From Eledone cirrhosa (taxonomy: Eukaryota > Mollusca > Cephalopoda > Octopoda > Eledonidae): a stretch of DNA of 64,000 bases. This document shows, one piece after another, positions 1 through 12,526 of this stretch. Each line of letters starts with the position of its first letter. The stretch's first letter is position 1. The stretch covers positions 341,266,407 through 341,330,406 of the forward strand of contig OZ024743.1 of assembly GCA_964016885.1 (NCBI GenBank), read 5' to 3'. Both the position numbers and the translations under genes were made by a program. The notes under the pieces were generated by a model. The model was not told the DNA's origin. It worked only from the letters and a program-made list of their open reading frames with translations, and searched no databases.

Positions 1-359
1 GTCTTTTGTCTCGACCTTGTCACACGTCAAGGATTTGGAACAGGAAGGGTGACGTGTGCCTTCAAAAGTGAACGTTTTCCTTCTGGAAGGCAAATAGTGG
101 GAAGCAAGTTTGTGTTACGGAAGTTTCTGTTGTTGATAATGATACTGATACAAATGTTGCTGTTGTGGCTTTTGCTGCTGCTTATGTGATCGTTGTAGGG
201 CTAGCAGCAATGGACGTCACCCTTCGCATGTAGTGTATTGGTGATTCAATATATGTGGAAGCTGGACCCTTTCCCTTCCACAAGTAGAAACTGCTAGTTG
301 CTGATCAACAACTCGATGAGGTTTGGAAAAGTTTCAAACATTACCCAGTTTACTTTCAA
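1..359. other. unassigned sequence at window start
   Basis: I see no gene, SINE or clear repeat in this stretch. It contains a few TG/GCTGCT-rich runs. It leads into the LINE remnant that starts near 360, and its last part may be an unrecognisable 5' portion of that element. Confidence 0.4.
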
Positions 360-1395
360 GATAGTTACGTCATCCTCCCTGTCGGTCATAACAACAACCA
401 GAATATGTTGTTTGAACAGCTTGAAGGGAAAGAAAGAGGCAACGACAGGATCCCAGAGGCGGAACAGACTAAGACATTCTGGAGAGAAATATGGGAGCAG
501 GATGCTGAACATAATAGTCAGGCAATGTGTATTGAGACAGTTCAAAAGGAGATTAGTGAACAAGCACACCAACAACCTGATTTGAGTATCACAGTTGAAA
601 CTCTTAAAGGGCAGGCCAAAAATCTAACGAACTGGAAATCACCAAGCCCCGATGGTGTGCAAGGGTTTTGGATTAAAAATATAACAGCCTTCCACCCAAA
701 ACTGACAACCATGTTCAATGACTGCTTGATGTCGGGTGAAGTACCAGAGAGGTTGACAAAAGGCAACAAAGTTCTGGTAATGAAATACCGAATCAATGGT
801 AATGGTGTTACCAACTATAGGCCTATCACATGTCTGTCCGTAATGTGGAAACTGTTAACAAGCGTTGTGTCTGAGGAAATCTACTATCACCTCCACATAA
901 ACAACTTGTTACCGGACGAACAGAAAGGATGCCGAAAGAAGTCCCGTGGTACAAAAGACCAGTTACTTATTGATAAGATGGTAATGAGGAATTGCAAGGG
1001 GAGACACACTGGTGTTTCCATGGGATGGATAGATTACAAAAAGGCATTCGACATGGTACCTCATTCTTGGATAACCAAAACCCTAGAGATCTTAAAGGTG
1101 GCAGATAACATCAGACAGCAATTAACCAAAAGTATGAAGTCCTGGCAAACAGACTTAACATCAGTAGGAGAATCCTTGGGAGGCGTGAACATCAAGTGAG
1201 CTATCTTCCAGGGAGATAGTTTGTCCCCTTTGTTGTTTGTCCTTGCCCTGATACCCCTGTCCGTCATATTGCGAAAAGTGAGAGCAGGATACAAGTTGGG
1301 AAGAGGAGAGCTTGTTGACACTGTCCGTATTTTCAGCAATGATATATGTATGGAATTTGGTGTTAATAAATGTGGAGTCCTCTCGAAAGCTTTCG
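360..1395 (+). pseudogene. RLE-type LINE (R2/R4-like) reverse transcriptase remnant
   Basis: This is the remains of the RT of a non-LTR retrotransposon, the enzyme that copies element RNA into DNA at a nicked target. The frame opens near 360 and runs through the pre-RT block (NWKSPSPDGVQGFWIKN), NYRPITCLSVMWKLL, KSRGTKDQLLIDK and motif A (WIDYKKAFDMVPHSW, with the catalytic Asp). A TGA at 1198-1200 interrupts it, after which the same frame continues with the motif B block AIFQGDSLSPLLFVLALIPL. The YxDD motif C is missing: the frame jumps from GYKLGRGELVDTV to MEFGVNKCGVL, so the catalytic centre is deleted. The same motif series appears in the better copy at 41-43 kb, whose C-terminus carries an RLE-like PD...D motif. 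The copy is cut at about 1395 by the oppositely oriented Tx1-like LINE. The clade assignment is from memory of the motif pattern. Confidence 0.85.
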
Positions 1396-2415
1396 ACTGA
1401 TCTAAATTGATCAAGTAGCCACCCGTGCCAGGTTCCATAGCTACCATCTCCACGATGTATCGCAGGAGGTGGATATTGTCGTGGAAGGATCTGTTTGGAA
1501 TGGCGCATGTCTGCGCCTCTCCCACCAGACCACCAATGACAAGCGCCAACCTCGTTGCTAGCACCTTGGCCAAAATCTTGAACTCTGTGTAGCAGAGTTA
1601 TGGGCCTGAAATTATCTATGTTATTCCTTTTGTTCAGATGTTTTCTCAGCAGCGTTACCGCTCCTCGGCTCACAGAGATGGGAATTCTCCCGTTCTGTTG
1701 CCAGTTGCAGTAGACGTCCGCCAAGAGGCCTCCGGACAAGTCTGGTATCTGTACGTAAAGTTCATAGGGCAGACCATCCAAACCAGGCGGTTTACGCCTT
1801 ATTCAGCCAGTCATTGCCTCCCGTACTTCAGCGGCTGTTATCGGCTTTTTGCAAAACTCCGCCTCAGTGGCCGAGAGCCGCGGCAGTCCGTCAAGGTAGG
1901 CATTAAAGTCCATCCCTCAATCCGGCCTACCGCTTCTCCCGAACAGCTGAGCGAAGTGTCACAGAAAAGCTTCACACATTTACCCGGGATCGAGTAGAAT
2001 GCGCCCGTCGTGGTCCAGCAAAGAGCGGGTCGTGGCTTTGTTTCACGTCGCGCCTCTGCCTCTCGGGCCCATTGAACGGCTTTCGTCCCTTCGTGTCTGA
2101 GAGCACGCACCTTAGCTCTGACAACGCAACCTTCTAGCTTTGCATTGAAGAATTGGTCAAGGGCCAATTTCGCCGCAAGTACGTCGGTCGGGATGCCTTT
2201 GCTAAGCGCCTCGTCTAATTTTCTAACTAGTTCTCCCTCTGCTCTATTTTTCTCTATTGCTAAAGCCTTACTAAACCTAATGGACACTATTCTAATCGCT
2301 CTTTTTAAGGCCCGCTTAACTATTTTGCTAATCCGGTCTCTGTAGGCCTTGCGCGCTGTTAATGACGCGTTTAGCTTCCAGTAGCCGGGTCCCTGTCTAT
2401 GAAGCCTATCTAAGT
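1383..2415 (-). pseudogene. Tx1/L1-like LINE ORF2 fragment
   Basis: Read on the minus strand, this is the linker and RT start of a Tx1/L1-like LINE. It begins with YWKLNASLTARKAYRDRISK, passes LDEALSKGIPTDVLAAKLAL and REAEARRETKPRPALCW, and reaches the RT blocks DLSGGLLADVYCNWQQNGRI, NFRPITLL, KVLATRLALVIGGLVGEAQT and GYLINLDQSKAFER (motif A). Several frameshifts separate the blocks. The piece ends inside motif A, where it abuts the RLE-type LINE, so motifs B-E and the C-terminus are gone. The upstream endonuclease is also missing; the copy starts next to a (TAA)n tract. Three other copies lie in this window (29.7-32.1, 43.1-45.1 and 50-51 kb). It is non-functional. Confidence 0.85.
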
Positions 2416-2416
2416 C

Positions 2417-2458
<42 letters not shown>
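2416..2458. repeat. (TAA)n microsatellite
   Basis: This is a run of about 14 TAA units immediately upstream (minus-strand sense) of the Tx1-like fragment. Confidence 0.95.
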
Positions 2459-2460
<2 letters not shown>

Positions 2461-3120
2461 GAAGGAAAACAGCAACAAAAACAACAAGTATCTCATACAA
2501 GAACAAACACAACTCTTTTATGCTAAAAAAGGAACATTGAAAAGTCCTTGTATTAGCATGTTAGACTAACATATTAACAAGACAGGACTCGGATACACCT
2601 GTTATAGGAGGATAATCAGCCATATTTATACGGAAGACCACGATTTGTATATTGCAGGTAATAAACAATTCATAAACACTGATAATGGACATATTTACCA
2701 ACGTAATTGACAGAGTATAAAAGAAATCTTATGGAGAGAACATATTAAAAATTTCAATACAATGTTATATAGAAATCATAAACAGCAGAATTAGATGAAA
2801 AAGACTTACAAATACGACTTACCGAATTATACATATTATAATGCAGATAACAGAAAGAAAAGCTTAGTAATGAATATTATAGACATATTAGATGAATACT
2901 TGAAATATAGCCGAATAAGAAAATAAAAAAATAAAAAATCAATACTATAGCAATCACATTCATAATGTTCTCAACTAGACTGTAAATGGATTATAAAGAC
3001 TAGACAGAAAGAAAACAAAAATAATGACTGCATTTAGAATCCACACCCAAAATCTGACATTAAAATATTTATCACAAATACATGGAAGTAGACATCTCTG
3101 AAACTAGAACATTATTATGC
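2459..3120. other. AT-rich spacer, no gene seen
   Basis: This is AT-rich sequence with many short A-runs and frequent stops in all frames. I recognise no repeat family in it. Some phrases could be very old LINE sequence, but I cannot support that. Confidence 0.4.
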
Positions 3121-3306
3121 ATTGGCAGTATCGGTAGAGGGTCAGACGCCATGCTTTCAGCAAAGAGTTACGGCCCTTTATGATCTGAGTTCAAATCCCG
3201 CTGAGGTTAACTTTGCCTTTCATCCTTACGGGGTCGATAAAATAAAGTACCAGTAATACACTGGATTAATTGCTGGCCTTGTGCCAAAAGTAGAAACAAT
3301 TATTAT
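3121..3306 (+). mobile_element. octopus-type tRNA-derived SINE
   Basis: This is a tRNA-derived SINE starting at TTGGCAGTATCGGTAGAGGG. The B-box-like GAGTTCAAATCCCGC is an internal pol III promoter element. The body reads GGTCGATAAAATAAAGTACC, and the tail reads GCTGGCCTTGTGCCAAAAGT then AGAAACAATTATTA. The first few head bases are missing. Confidence 0.95.
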
Positions 3307-3479
3307 AAAATATATATTAGTAAATATTGATGTGAAACTAACACAAATAGATACAAATCACGATAAAAATGTTTTCTATTTCCTCAAAGCCAACCAGTAT
3401 ATAAAAAACAACGACTGAAGTAAAAGATATTTGTGAAGAAAAGTAAGAAGAAACAGCAACATAATTCCCAACAGATCTA

Positions 3480-3960
3480 CATCGACAAGAATCCTCTAAG
3501 GAGGCAGCATGTATAAATTAAATACAGAATATATGGAGGTTGAGGAGAATACACAATTAACCATATCGTCTCGAGCTTCCTAAACTCAGCTAAGAGAGAC
3601 TACATCTATATGAGATAGTTGGGGCTGTCATACAGCGGAAATTATGCCAGTGTTATGAAATACTGCCATAACAGACGCAGTATAAATGCATTTCACTAAA
3701 TGTCTAATAAAATGAGAAGCAACCTAATCTGGTATATGACAAACCACTTGCACAGGGAGATGAAGTCTAGTCGACCGTATGTTATTGTCAATTAAAGAAC
3801 GTTATTCCTGGCCACAGTATTAGTCCCAAGTGATGTTATCAGATTATAAAGAACTGACAACAGAAATACGTATGTGGTAATTGAAAACAGAACAGTTCCA
3901 GTAATGAGTGTCATTGAATAGATGCATGCAGATGTGGATTTAAGCATATATGCTGTATAC
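3480..3960 (+). pseudogene. degenerate RLE-LINE C-terminal fragment
   Basis: This is a heavily decayed piece of the C-terminal half of an RLE-type LINE. Across two frames I read YMEVEENTQLTISSRASLNS followed by AKRDYIYM, where family members carry a CCHC-like knuckle and IDHIISMC. Then come SRPYVIV, VPSD, YKELTTEIRMW and TVPVMSV. These line up in order with RPDIILK, VPID, YKDLEIEIRKMW and TIPVVVG of the better copy at 41-42.5 kb. Stops and frame changes are frequent, so it cannot encode protein. The match is a short ordered motif series found by eye; an alignment against the 41-kb copy would settle it. Confidence 0.5.
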
Positions 3961-4820
3961 AAAAGACCCCCAAATATATACACTCCGTAACATTACATAG
4001 AGTACTTTCAGTAAAATGGAAAAAGATCACAAAGCAAAATTGAGTTTTACTTGATTGTGAAATGAAAGTACTCCAATAAAAGACTATTTGAAGAACAATT
4101 ACAATAATCCGTTATAATTAAAACAAGCTTATAATAACCATGAAATAAAATAACACAACTCATATCGCACGTTATGTATATCAAAATCAAAACCTTAAAG
4201 CAAAATCAGAAGTAAGGAAAAGAATTGGACAACATAGTAACATTGTTGAAGTATACAAATATAATCCCTAATATCCAACAGGTAGTATTGCACAGAACCA
4301 AGAAACACTAGTCTACTTGATCATGTAGTGAAACAACCGAATGGAAATGGGGGAAATAGAATAGTAGTAATAATAAATGCTTCGTCTATTGCTACAAGAG
4401 TTGCGGATGAGAAAGCACTACACATATAAATTACAATGCATTAGGTTTAGAATGGATGTATATAAAACGACAATAGAAATATACAATGAAAGGAAGATGT
4501 TTAAATATTGGGAAACACACGTAATTCCTTGGCTACCCTGAATGTCAAATACTTTGTGTACCAACTATTTACTTATAATTAAGGCACGATCATTCATCCA
4601 GATATCGCTTACCGCTAACAAACACAGTTCAACTAATAAACCTACTGACATGCATCAAACTTGATAATTAAGGGATATTTGAAAGCCTAGATGAAAGCTT
4701 GGTCGAAAAGCAAAATATCTGCCTCTAATCCATTCAATATTGTTTACAACACTTACCTTCTCGCATATTCCGACGTGTTACAAGAAACAACAACAGAAAC
4801 AGCAGCAGAATCAACAGTAA
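3961..4820. other. AT-rich spacer, no gene seen
   Basis: No coding pattern or known repeat was recognised here. It may be 3' untranslated sequence of the LINE fragment just upstream, but nothing in the sequence proves it. Confidence 0.35.
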
Positions 4821-4822
4821 TA

Positions 4823-4832
4823 ACAATAATAA

Positions 4833-4878
<46 letters not shown>

Positions 4879-4895
4879 TGCTGTTGTTGTTGTTG
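4823..4895. repeat. (GTA)n / (GTT)n microsatellite
   Basis: A TAA-rich start leads into about 17 GTA units, followed by a short GTT run. Long Val and Tyr runs read through it are artefacts. Confidence 0.95.
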
Positions 4896-4943
4896 TTGAG
4901 CGATGGATAAGCAGTGTCGCTACAGCGTTTGACAACATACTTC

Positions 4944-5018
4944 ACGGAGTCGATAAAATAAAGTACCAGTAATACACTGGGCAATTGCTGGTATTGTGCC
5001 AAAAGTAGAAACAATTAT
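4944..5018 (+). mobile_element. SINE, 3' part only
   Basis: This is the body and tail of the octopus-type SINE (GTCGATAAAATAAAGTACC through AAAAGTAGAAACAATTAT). The tRNA-like head is missing. Confidence 0.9.
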
Positions 5019-5033
5019 CATTTCTGCATTACA

Positions 5034-5225
5034 GGGCGGTGAATTGGCAGTATTGGTAGAAAGGTCGGACGCCATGCTTTCCAGCGTAGTTACGTCCCTT
5101 TACGATCTGAGTTCAAATCCCGCCGAGGTTAACTTTGCTTTTCATTCTTACGGGGTCGATAAAATAAAGTACCAGTAATGTACTGGTTAATTGCTGGTCT
5201 TGTGCCAAAAGTAGAAACAATTATG
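5034..5225 (+). mobile_element. octopus-type tRNA-derived SINE, full length
   Basis: This copy is complete, from GGGCGGTGAATTGGCAGTAT to AGTAGAAACAATTAT, with the B-box GAGTTCAAATCCCGCC. It follows a truncated copy in the same orientation after only 15 bp, and both share the sequence TTTCTGCATTACA downstream (5020 and 5226). That suggests a segmental duplication or an insertion flanked by target copies. Confidence 0.95.
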
Positions 5226-5457
5226 ATTTCTGCATTACATAATTGTAATATACATTTGTCATATTTACACATAATTCATTCTGGCAACAATTTTGAATGC
5301 AGCCATTGTGTGACATCACTATCAAGAATAGTATAACGATTTTATAAAACCTTTTACCTAGGCTGGTGCATCTTTTATCGTTCTCTGTATATCTAGGAAA
5401 AAAACCTTCTAATATACAAACACATATAAGCATATACATACTTTATCACGTTCTCTC

Positions 5458-5623
5458 ACATGCACACACACACTCACACACACATACATACATATACACA
5501 CACACACACACACACACATATATACACACACACCCATACACACACACATACAACTGGTTTTACAGTCACCGCGTTTCAAAAAAAGCTCACAAGGTCAAGA
5601 ATATATATATATATATATGGAGA

Positions 5624-5665
<42 letters not shown>

Positions 5666-5695
5666 GAGAGAGAGAGAGAGAGAGAGAGAGAATAT
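5458..5695. repeat. compound (CA)n-(TA)n-(GA)n microsatellite
   Basis: A (CA)n tract with TACA interruptions runs to about 5552. A short (TA)n follows at 5600-5619 and a (GA)n tract at 5630-5691. Confidence 0.95.
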
Positions 5696-5761
5696 ACAAC
5701 GCAATTTCCCCGTGCTTCCTTCTATAGAAATATTTTCTCATAAATGATTAGTCATCCGGCT

Positions 5762-5850
5762 GCTTACTTTCTCAATTTATTGTGCGGTGTGATCCAACCA
5801 TGAACCGTGTGATTTTCAAACGAACTACTTAACCACACTTCTATGCCGGC
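5762..5850 (-). mobile_element. degenerate SINE of another tRNA-derived family
   Basis: On the minus strand the order GTGTGGTTAAGTAGTTCGTT, then CACACGGTTCATGGTTGGAT, then CACACCGCAC resembles the head of the second common cephalopod SINE type, which has a tRNA-Lys-like GTGTGGTTAAGTAGCTTGCT and a B-box. Its body and tail are not recognisable. The family assignment is from memory. Confidence 0.45.
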
Positions 5851-8355
5851 GATTATAGTATACAATGGCAGTATGTAAACATCTATTAATATTGAAATTT
5901 GAGAGAGATATTTCGGATTTTATATATATTGATAGATTTGTTTAAGCTGAAAATATTCCGTTACCATTGTTCCTCGTTCATGCTCATTTAATAAGAATAT
6001 TTATTCTAATGATAGGCAGAATCAGTAAATGTCTTGCAGTATTTCAGTACGTTCGTTTACATTCTCATTTCTTATCATGCTTGAGTTTATATTGCTTTTT
6101 ACCCTTCAGATGTCAATAAAATATATGTACTGGGTCGACAGTATCACTTTATCTTCCATCAAAATGTTTAGTCTTGTGACATTGATAGAAATATTCTAGG
6201 TATATTCTAGGTATATTCATCAACGATTTTATTTAGTTGTAAATACCTATTAGGTGTACTTTACTTTCAGTTAACGTTTGGTAAATTGCTGCAATAATTT
6301 GCTGTATTTGAAAGGCTCTGTTTCAAAACAAAATTAATAATTTCTGTACTATTATGATTTCTAAATTAATAGTTCTCAGCTGAAATCATTGGAAGAAACC
6401 TATAAGTAAACTAATTGTAAAATGTTGTCAAAAATATGCTGTATTAACTTTAATTCAAATATTTTGCATTTGGATAGGTGAACTTAGATATCGTTGTTAA
6501 ATCAGTGACAATGTATGGTTATAGCTCAATGTAAATATATTTATGCTTTTTTGATGCTCATTACTTATCCTTAAAAAATAAATGTGCAATATCTTTTTAA
6601 ATGTATTTACCATTTATGTAATACGTATAAAATACTTCACCTTGTATGCCACAATTGAGATATTTCTGTAAATACAAATTCTTTCTCTTTTGTTTTTAAT
6701 GCATATAGAAATGAAGGCATATGCATTCATATATTCCTGTGAGTTTCCAGAAACGTCTTCGTAATCGAAGATGAACGACCCCATGGCCTATCTTAGTAAC
6801 CGCCGAGACTGGTAGGAGAGACAGGGGAAGGCCTACGTAGATCAGAAAAATAGTTCGAAAGTTTGAAACAGGGAATTCTGCTCTAAAAGAACGCAAATAT
6901 TATGTAGTGGTATTTAATTTGGCGTTCAAAATATTTACAAAATCTTAAAACTAATATAGCTCATATATATTTGTATTTATTTACATAAATGTAATGTTAG
7001 TTAATTTAATTATTTTGGGTATTCATCTTTGATTATAGCTGTAACAATATTAATTGTTATATCTAAATAATATTTCGTTATTCTTTACAAATTTAACTCT
7101 ATATTTTACTAAATTGGTTTAAAAATACATTTAAATATATAAATTATTATATCAAACATATATATCGTTATATTTTCTTTCCAATCTGTCTCTATATTTT
7201 AATAATTTTATGATAATGTTAATTGTACGTAATCCGAATGAATCTCTACAGTTATACTTTATACTGAATTATTTTTCCTAGACGGGAAATCGCTTGAAAA
7301 TGTTCCCTGGCTCATATTTTTCCTTGTTGTAGAATTATTGTTATTCTATATAAACATCAACCTCAATTAATCGCATCAGTCTCCTTCAAACATGAACGTT
7401 CATCGTCGCAATGCCATTCCTCCACACAAAGACATATCTAATTATTAAATATCCCTGCCATAACAAAACAATGTTGTGAATTTAACTAATCATTTATTTC
7501 AAGGAAATATATTCTTAAATAATTGACTTTTCTGAGTGTATCTCTTGTGCAATAATAATATCCATAACGGTACAAGAAGGGCATGTTATTGTATTTCTTC
7601 TGCATTTGATAAATTGTGCGTTAAACAAAGAAGAAATTTCTTTTAAATTCTGTTTTCAACGGTTCATGTTTTCATTAAAATTCATCTCATTCATGAAAAT
7701 AAATGTCATTTTTTCTGTTTGAGCATGTAGAATATAAATATTAATACAAGAAAAAATATTTTTTGTAGCTGTTGTTAAAATTATTGTTATTGTTATTTGG
7801 CCTCAGGTTATTACAGAACGAGTACGCCTTTGACCAAAATTCCTGCAGTCGTAGCCAAACTATACACGTTTAAGACAGCATCATCTATCTAGAAAAATGT
7901 TAACGATATTTTGTTTTAAGAAGGTGTTTGTGGGAAATTGACAACTATTTCTTTCAGGTCAAAAAATATTAACTACCCATTTGTTTACTCGAGGAAATGC
8001 ATGTGGTTGTAGGGAACAGATTATTCACAGGACAGAAGATTCTGACTAAAACAGAGAAAATGACAGATGATTTTGTATTGAGAAACGCATGATTGCAATA
8101 GTGAAAAGTAAATTAATGACTTTGAAGATAACTTTGGCGCGTAGCATGTGAATTACTTAACTATGCTTTCTATCTATCGTCTCTCGAGTCATTATTCAAC
8201 GTGTTTCCTCTTAAATTGCACCATCGAAACGTCTTCCGATGGGGAAATATCTGACCGATTCTCAGGCCCTTGACTAACCTATGTAGTTTTACGGGTACAA
8301 TAAAGTATATACCACTCTACACATGTATTGAGTTTTCCGTCTCCCGTTTATGCTA
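5851..8355. other. 2.5 kb AT-rich intergenic DNA
   Basis: I see no gene. Frames are short and stop-rich. A small hairpin with arms around CGTAATCG sits near 6750-6770 (see findings). The short minus-strand frame at 6696-6896 carries no motif I know. The rest is AT-rich single-copy-looking sequence. Confidence 0.4.
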
Positions 8356-8359
8356 AGCA

Positions 8360-8380
8360 ATTATATATATATATATATAG

Positions 8381-8414
<34 letters not shown>

Positions 8415-8586
8415 ATATATAGGCCTGAAATAGCATGTAAATATCACAGATCTTCAAAGTCCAATGCAATGTATGAAGAAATGGATTTCCTTTATTCTGA
8501 AATATATATCGTTCCCGTTGGCGTTATTTACATAAATATGCACATTCGCATACAAAAAAAAACACACCTACGCACATATACATCAT

Positions 8587-8662
<76 letters not shown>
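8360..8662. repeat. (TA)n and (CA)n tracts
   Basis: A (TA)n/(TG)n tract at 8360-8420 and a (CA)n-(TA)n tract at 8586-8660 flank a short unique segment. Confidence 0.95.
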
Positions 8663-8663
<1 letters not shown>

Positions 8664-11430
8664 TATATATGCTTAGGTGCACATGTTTATATAAATATAG
8701 GCTACTATGAATGATATGCCACAATATATATGCAATAAATTCTCGAATAACTTTTCTGAACATTCACATACAAAAAATAAATTAACAGCCAGTAACAGCT
8801 TATACATTTATTTGCCCTCCGGATCTTACACGCCAACAATTTGACATTGAAAATTCTTCGAGTGTACAATCTCCTGCCGAAAGTATTAGTAAACGAGACA
8901 TTTATCACCCATCTTCAAAATGATACAGCCAAACTTTTGCAGCACCTACCAATATATTGATATTTTAACTATAGATGCTACATATACTGAATAAACAAAC
9001 AATAAGTTTTTTGGGCATTCTGATATTCGCGACATATTCAACAACCCAACTGACTTAGAATATATAAATTTCATGGATGTGTTCCGGAACAGATTTAAAC
9101 AAATAGAGAAAAAAAAACAATATAATCTGTGTAGAAACTACTTAGATTTTATATGAAATACACACGGAAATGTAAATCCCTACCTACTGTAGGCGATGTA
9201 AAATGAAACAAAATTCCTTGTAGTGAATGCCTCAGCTTGGAAGTTTAATGAAAAAGAAATGAATATTTCAATCAATATTAATTTAAGGAAATGTATAGGC
9301 GCGTTAGTTTGATATGTAAATTAAGGTTAAATCTTATATGTATCAATATTCTAGCTCTTCCCTTAATAAATTATAGGCATAGGTTTCTCAGAATTGAAGA
9401 CAGATAAGAATCACCAATTCGTCAAGATGCTGATAATATTGGTGCTTTGTCATTCTGTTCTTTTTAAATGCGCGGCATATTTCCCTGTCAAAGGCAAGAT
9501 TGATTGAAATTAAATTTGTTTCCTTAAGGCTTCTAGCATTCGGCGATTCAGACGATTAACCAGAGTTGACAATGTCCCCATTATAGTCAATGAAATGATC
9601 AATTTATTTTCAATCATATGCATGTCTATGTCTAGGTACACATACCAGACAGATGTATTATGTACAGATTTAGCCAAGATCCATCATTACACTCAAATAG
9701 TGTACTAGTACTAGGCTAGAGTGATTTTATAATAATTAAACCAAATTCATGTTCATAATTATATTATAATCCTAATTCATTGCATAGTGTTGTAAATCAC
9801 TTTCTAACAGCACATTTGTAAGAATGTTCTTTGCACTCACTCAATTAAAATAACGTTTATTCAAGAAACTGACAGTGAACTGGATAATCGTCTTCAGATT
9901 ATATATTTTCTACTGCTGCAATTGTGCTTAAAAAGCAACTCATTTTCTTATATTGACCATGGCTGTTTCCAAATGAGTATATTTTGAATAAACCATAATC
10001 TCGTACCAAGATGAACAATTAAGCCGCTAAAATTAAGTCACATTTTCTCTCTGTCTTGTTGTCCTACTATGTACACCTGATCTGATCTTAGCAGTTCTAA
10101 TATTCCATCAATGTCTTTTATTTGAGTTGAAACTATGATTTACTATGCTAGATAGAGCCTAAGTTTCTCTCTATAATCATGTAACAATTCAGGTTGAACC
10201 AGATCAATTTGTATGTTCGATGTATTACATAAAACGAGAGAGGGTCGTAAACATGTATTACAAAGACCTGATGGCAATGAGTTATGAGACACGAAACTCG
10301 TAATTTTGATCGGTAAGTGTCTTTTGAAAAACACCCAATCTAGATATACAAGGTAATAGTTCGGTATCATGAACACCAACGTCAATAATTCGTCGAAACA
10401 TATCAAATTTTCTATTCAGCAAAACGCCAAAAGATCCGATGATATGGATTTCGTTATTTTTTGGAATGAAGAATTTTCTATTCTATCATCCTACTTGAAA
10501 AACTCTCTATATATCGACAGACTAAATTGGTTCAAGCATCCTTTTAAATCAATTCTGAAAATTCAATTTCCTTGTCGTCATTCATTACCTTTTTATTCCT
10601 TGTGGCATATCTTGAATATTGCCATCACATAACAAAAATGCAATCACTTGCCTTACTTTGATCGCATCATAACAAGCATAATTCCTTTCTATAGATTCTA
10701 TCAATCTTTCACATTTCAAATTCCTGATATTCTTTTGACGTCTTGACACGATATCGCATCCAATTCAAAATTCAGTTTTCAACTGTTTTCCCTTTGTGTG
10801 TCACCGTAATTGGAGCTAAAAACATTGATCGTTGTATGAATCATTTGGGTAATAGTGGAAGTAGTGTCTTAAAATATTCTTTCAGGTTCCTATCATTGTT
10901 CATTGCAATTCATAGTTAAGTGATAGAAAATCAGAATCGCTGTTGCATACCATTTAGCAAATTGTATTCATAGCGCATGCTCAAATATGTATAACTCATG
11001 ACCTAGATGCGGCTCCAGAATTACACGTCGTTATGTGTTTTGTAGGTTCTACTTCGATCTTTGGAGATTTACCATTCTTCTTCCTTCATTTCCATCAATA
11101 CTTAATGCGTTCGGAATGTCTACTGCATTAACAACACATACGATAATCATTTCTTTGTATACTGTCACAAGTATTGCTTCAAGCCCGTCGTCGTTTTTAC
11201 TCGACACACAAAAGAACAACTTCATATTGATTAACAGCTTAGCCCATGAGGTGGACGGCACGCACACAAAACAATTACAGCAGTTAGATTTGTATAGAAT
11301 ACGACATTCGTATGTTAGTGTCTACATACAACGTTGTATAATGAGTATCAACGAATAAAAATCTGAAATATACCTCGAGCGTGTGCTTTTATTGGCAGGA
11401 TATCTCACCCAAAATGGAACAATATTGTAC
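8663..11430. other. 2.8 kb AT-rich intergenic DNA
   Basis: I recognise no coding region or repeat family. Frames near 10143-10632 and 11035-11358 are the longest, but they have no motif, no repeat neighbours and no codon pattern I can defend, so I treat them as chance. Confidence 0.4.
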
Positions 11431-11433
11431 ATA

Positions 11434-11462
11434 CACACACACACACACAAACACACACACAC

Positions 11463-11529
<67 letters not shown>

Positions 11530-11534
11530 TATGT
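11434..11534. repeat. (CA)n-(TA)n microsatellite
   Basis: A (CA)n run is followed by more than 60 bp of (TA)n. Confidence 0.95.
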
Positions 11535-11621
11535 ATATATCACGATAAATTAACGGAGCCATAGACTCTCGTTATTCCCTGTCAATAATGTGCTCAAAGG
11601 AAAAGGAATCCTGAGCTCTTT

Positions 11622-11750
11622 AAAATACAATATGTTGAAAAGGTAACACACTAGAGAGAGATAGTGCGCCATCAATAAAACAGGGAAAACCACCAGTGTA
11701 TGGCGCACTATCTCTCTCTAGTGTGTTACCTTTTCAACATATTGTATTTT
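11622..11750. repeat. perfect inverted repeat, 51-bp arms
   Basis: Arm 1 (11622-11672) and arm 2 (11700-11750) are exact reverse complements, from AAAATACAATATGTTGAAAA to GATAGTGCGCCAT, with a 27-nt loop. A transcript would fold into a long hairpin without mismatches. I see no coding content. It could be a foldback/MITE-like insertion or a recent local template-switch product. The distal side runs into a TA tract. Confidence 0.95.
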
Positions 11751-11770
11751 ATATATGTATATATATATAT

Positions 11771-12160
11771 ATATTTAATACAATAACAGAGATAGTTTAA
11801 AGCTAAACTCTGACTGGTAACCATCTCACTCAACAAACATTAGGTTATATTAAAATATAAACCCAATTTAAGTGTTTGGGGTGCTAACAATATGTATAAA
11901 GTGGAAAAACCAGTTGTATTATTTTATGAGATATAATTAAAGTTAAAGTATATCTCTCTTTCCAAACAATTGTTTCATTATAAGTTTTCTACAAGTTTGG
12001 GAGAATGTTTCCAGTTTATGTAGAAGCCTAATATATATTCATGTAAGAATATATTTAGGTGGGCACTTATAAATCATCAGTGGAAGCCCATTAAACATTG
12101 ATATAAGAAAACAATTTCTTACCGCTGTCAAAAATCATGTCCGTAAAGTAGCTCTCTCTC
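11771..12160. repeat. direct repeat A (copy 1), 390 bp
   Basis: This begins ATATTTAATACAATAACAGA and ends GTAAAGTAGCTCTCTCTC. It is repeated almost identically at 12776-13166 in the same orientation. By eye there are only a handful of substitutions and one 1-bp indel. It has no TG...CA ends, so a standard LTR is not indicated. Confidence 0.95.
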
Positions 12161-12274
12161 GCCTCGAATGACCGCCAAATTTGAAATTCCAGCAGTTTTT
12201 GACTGAGGAAGTATCATAGCGACACGAAGCGGGAAGGGGAGACAACTCACGAAATGAGGAAAAAAAATAATATA

Positions 12275-12415
12275 CACGCGGGTTAATTAGTTTTTTTGAA
12301 TACATTATCAATCCAACGTGTTTAAGAACTCAATTGAAAATAAAAAAATAAATATATGCTTGTATAAATTACACACGCATATAGATATTTTCTTAGGCTA
12401 AATCAGAAGTTCTAC
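12275..12415. repeat. diverged direct repeat B (copy 1)
   Basis: This starts ACACGCGGGTTAATTAGT and continues through AAGAACTCAATT, AATAAATATATGC and TTTTCTTAGGCTAA. The same series recurs in order at 12527-12677 with clear divergence. It lies between the two A repeats. Confidence 0.85.
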
Positions 12416-12526
12416 CCGAATAAGAACCGCTTCTCATGACCGCAGTAAATGCAGAAAGTTATGCTATAAGGGGCAAATGGGAATATAATTCTCCGGCCGA
12501 ATTATTAAGAGTAAAATATGAAACAC

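Noticed and set aside
11049..11358. Candidate small genes on both strands
   Set aside because: No domain, start context, neighbours or repeated occurrence support either frame. The lengths are within chance in 64 kb.
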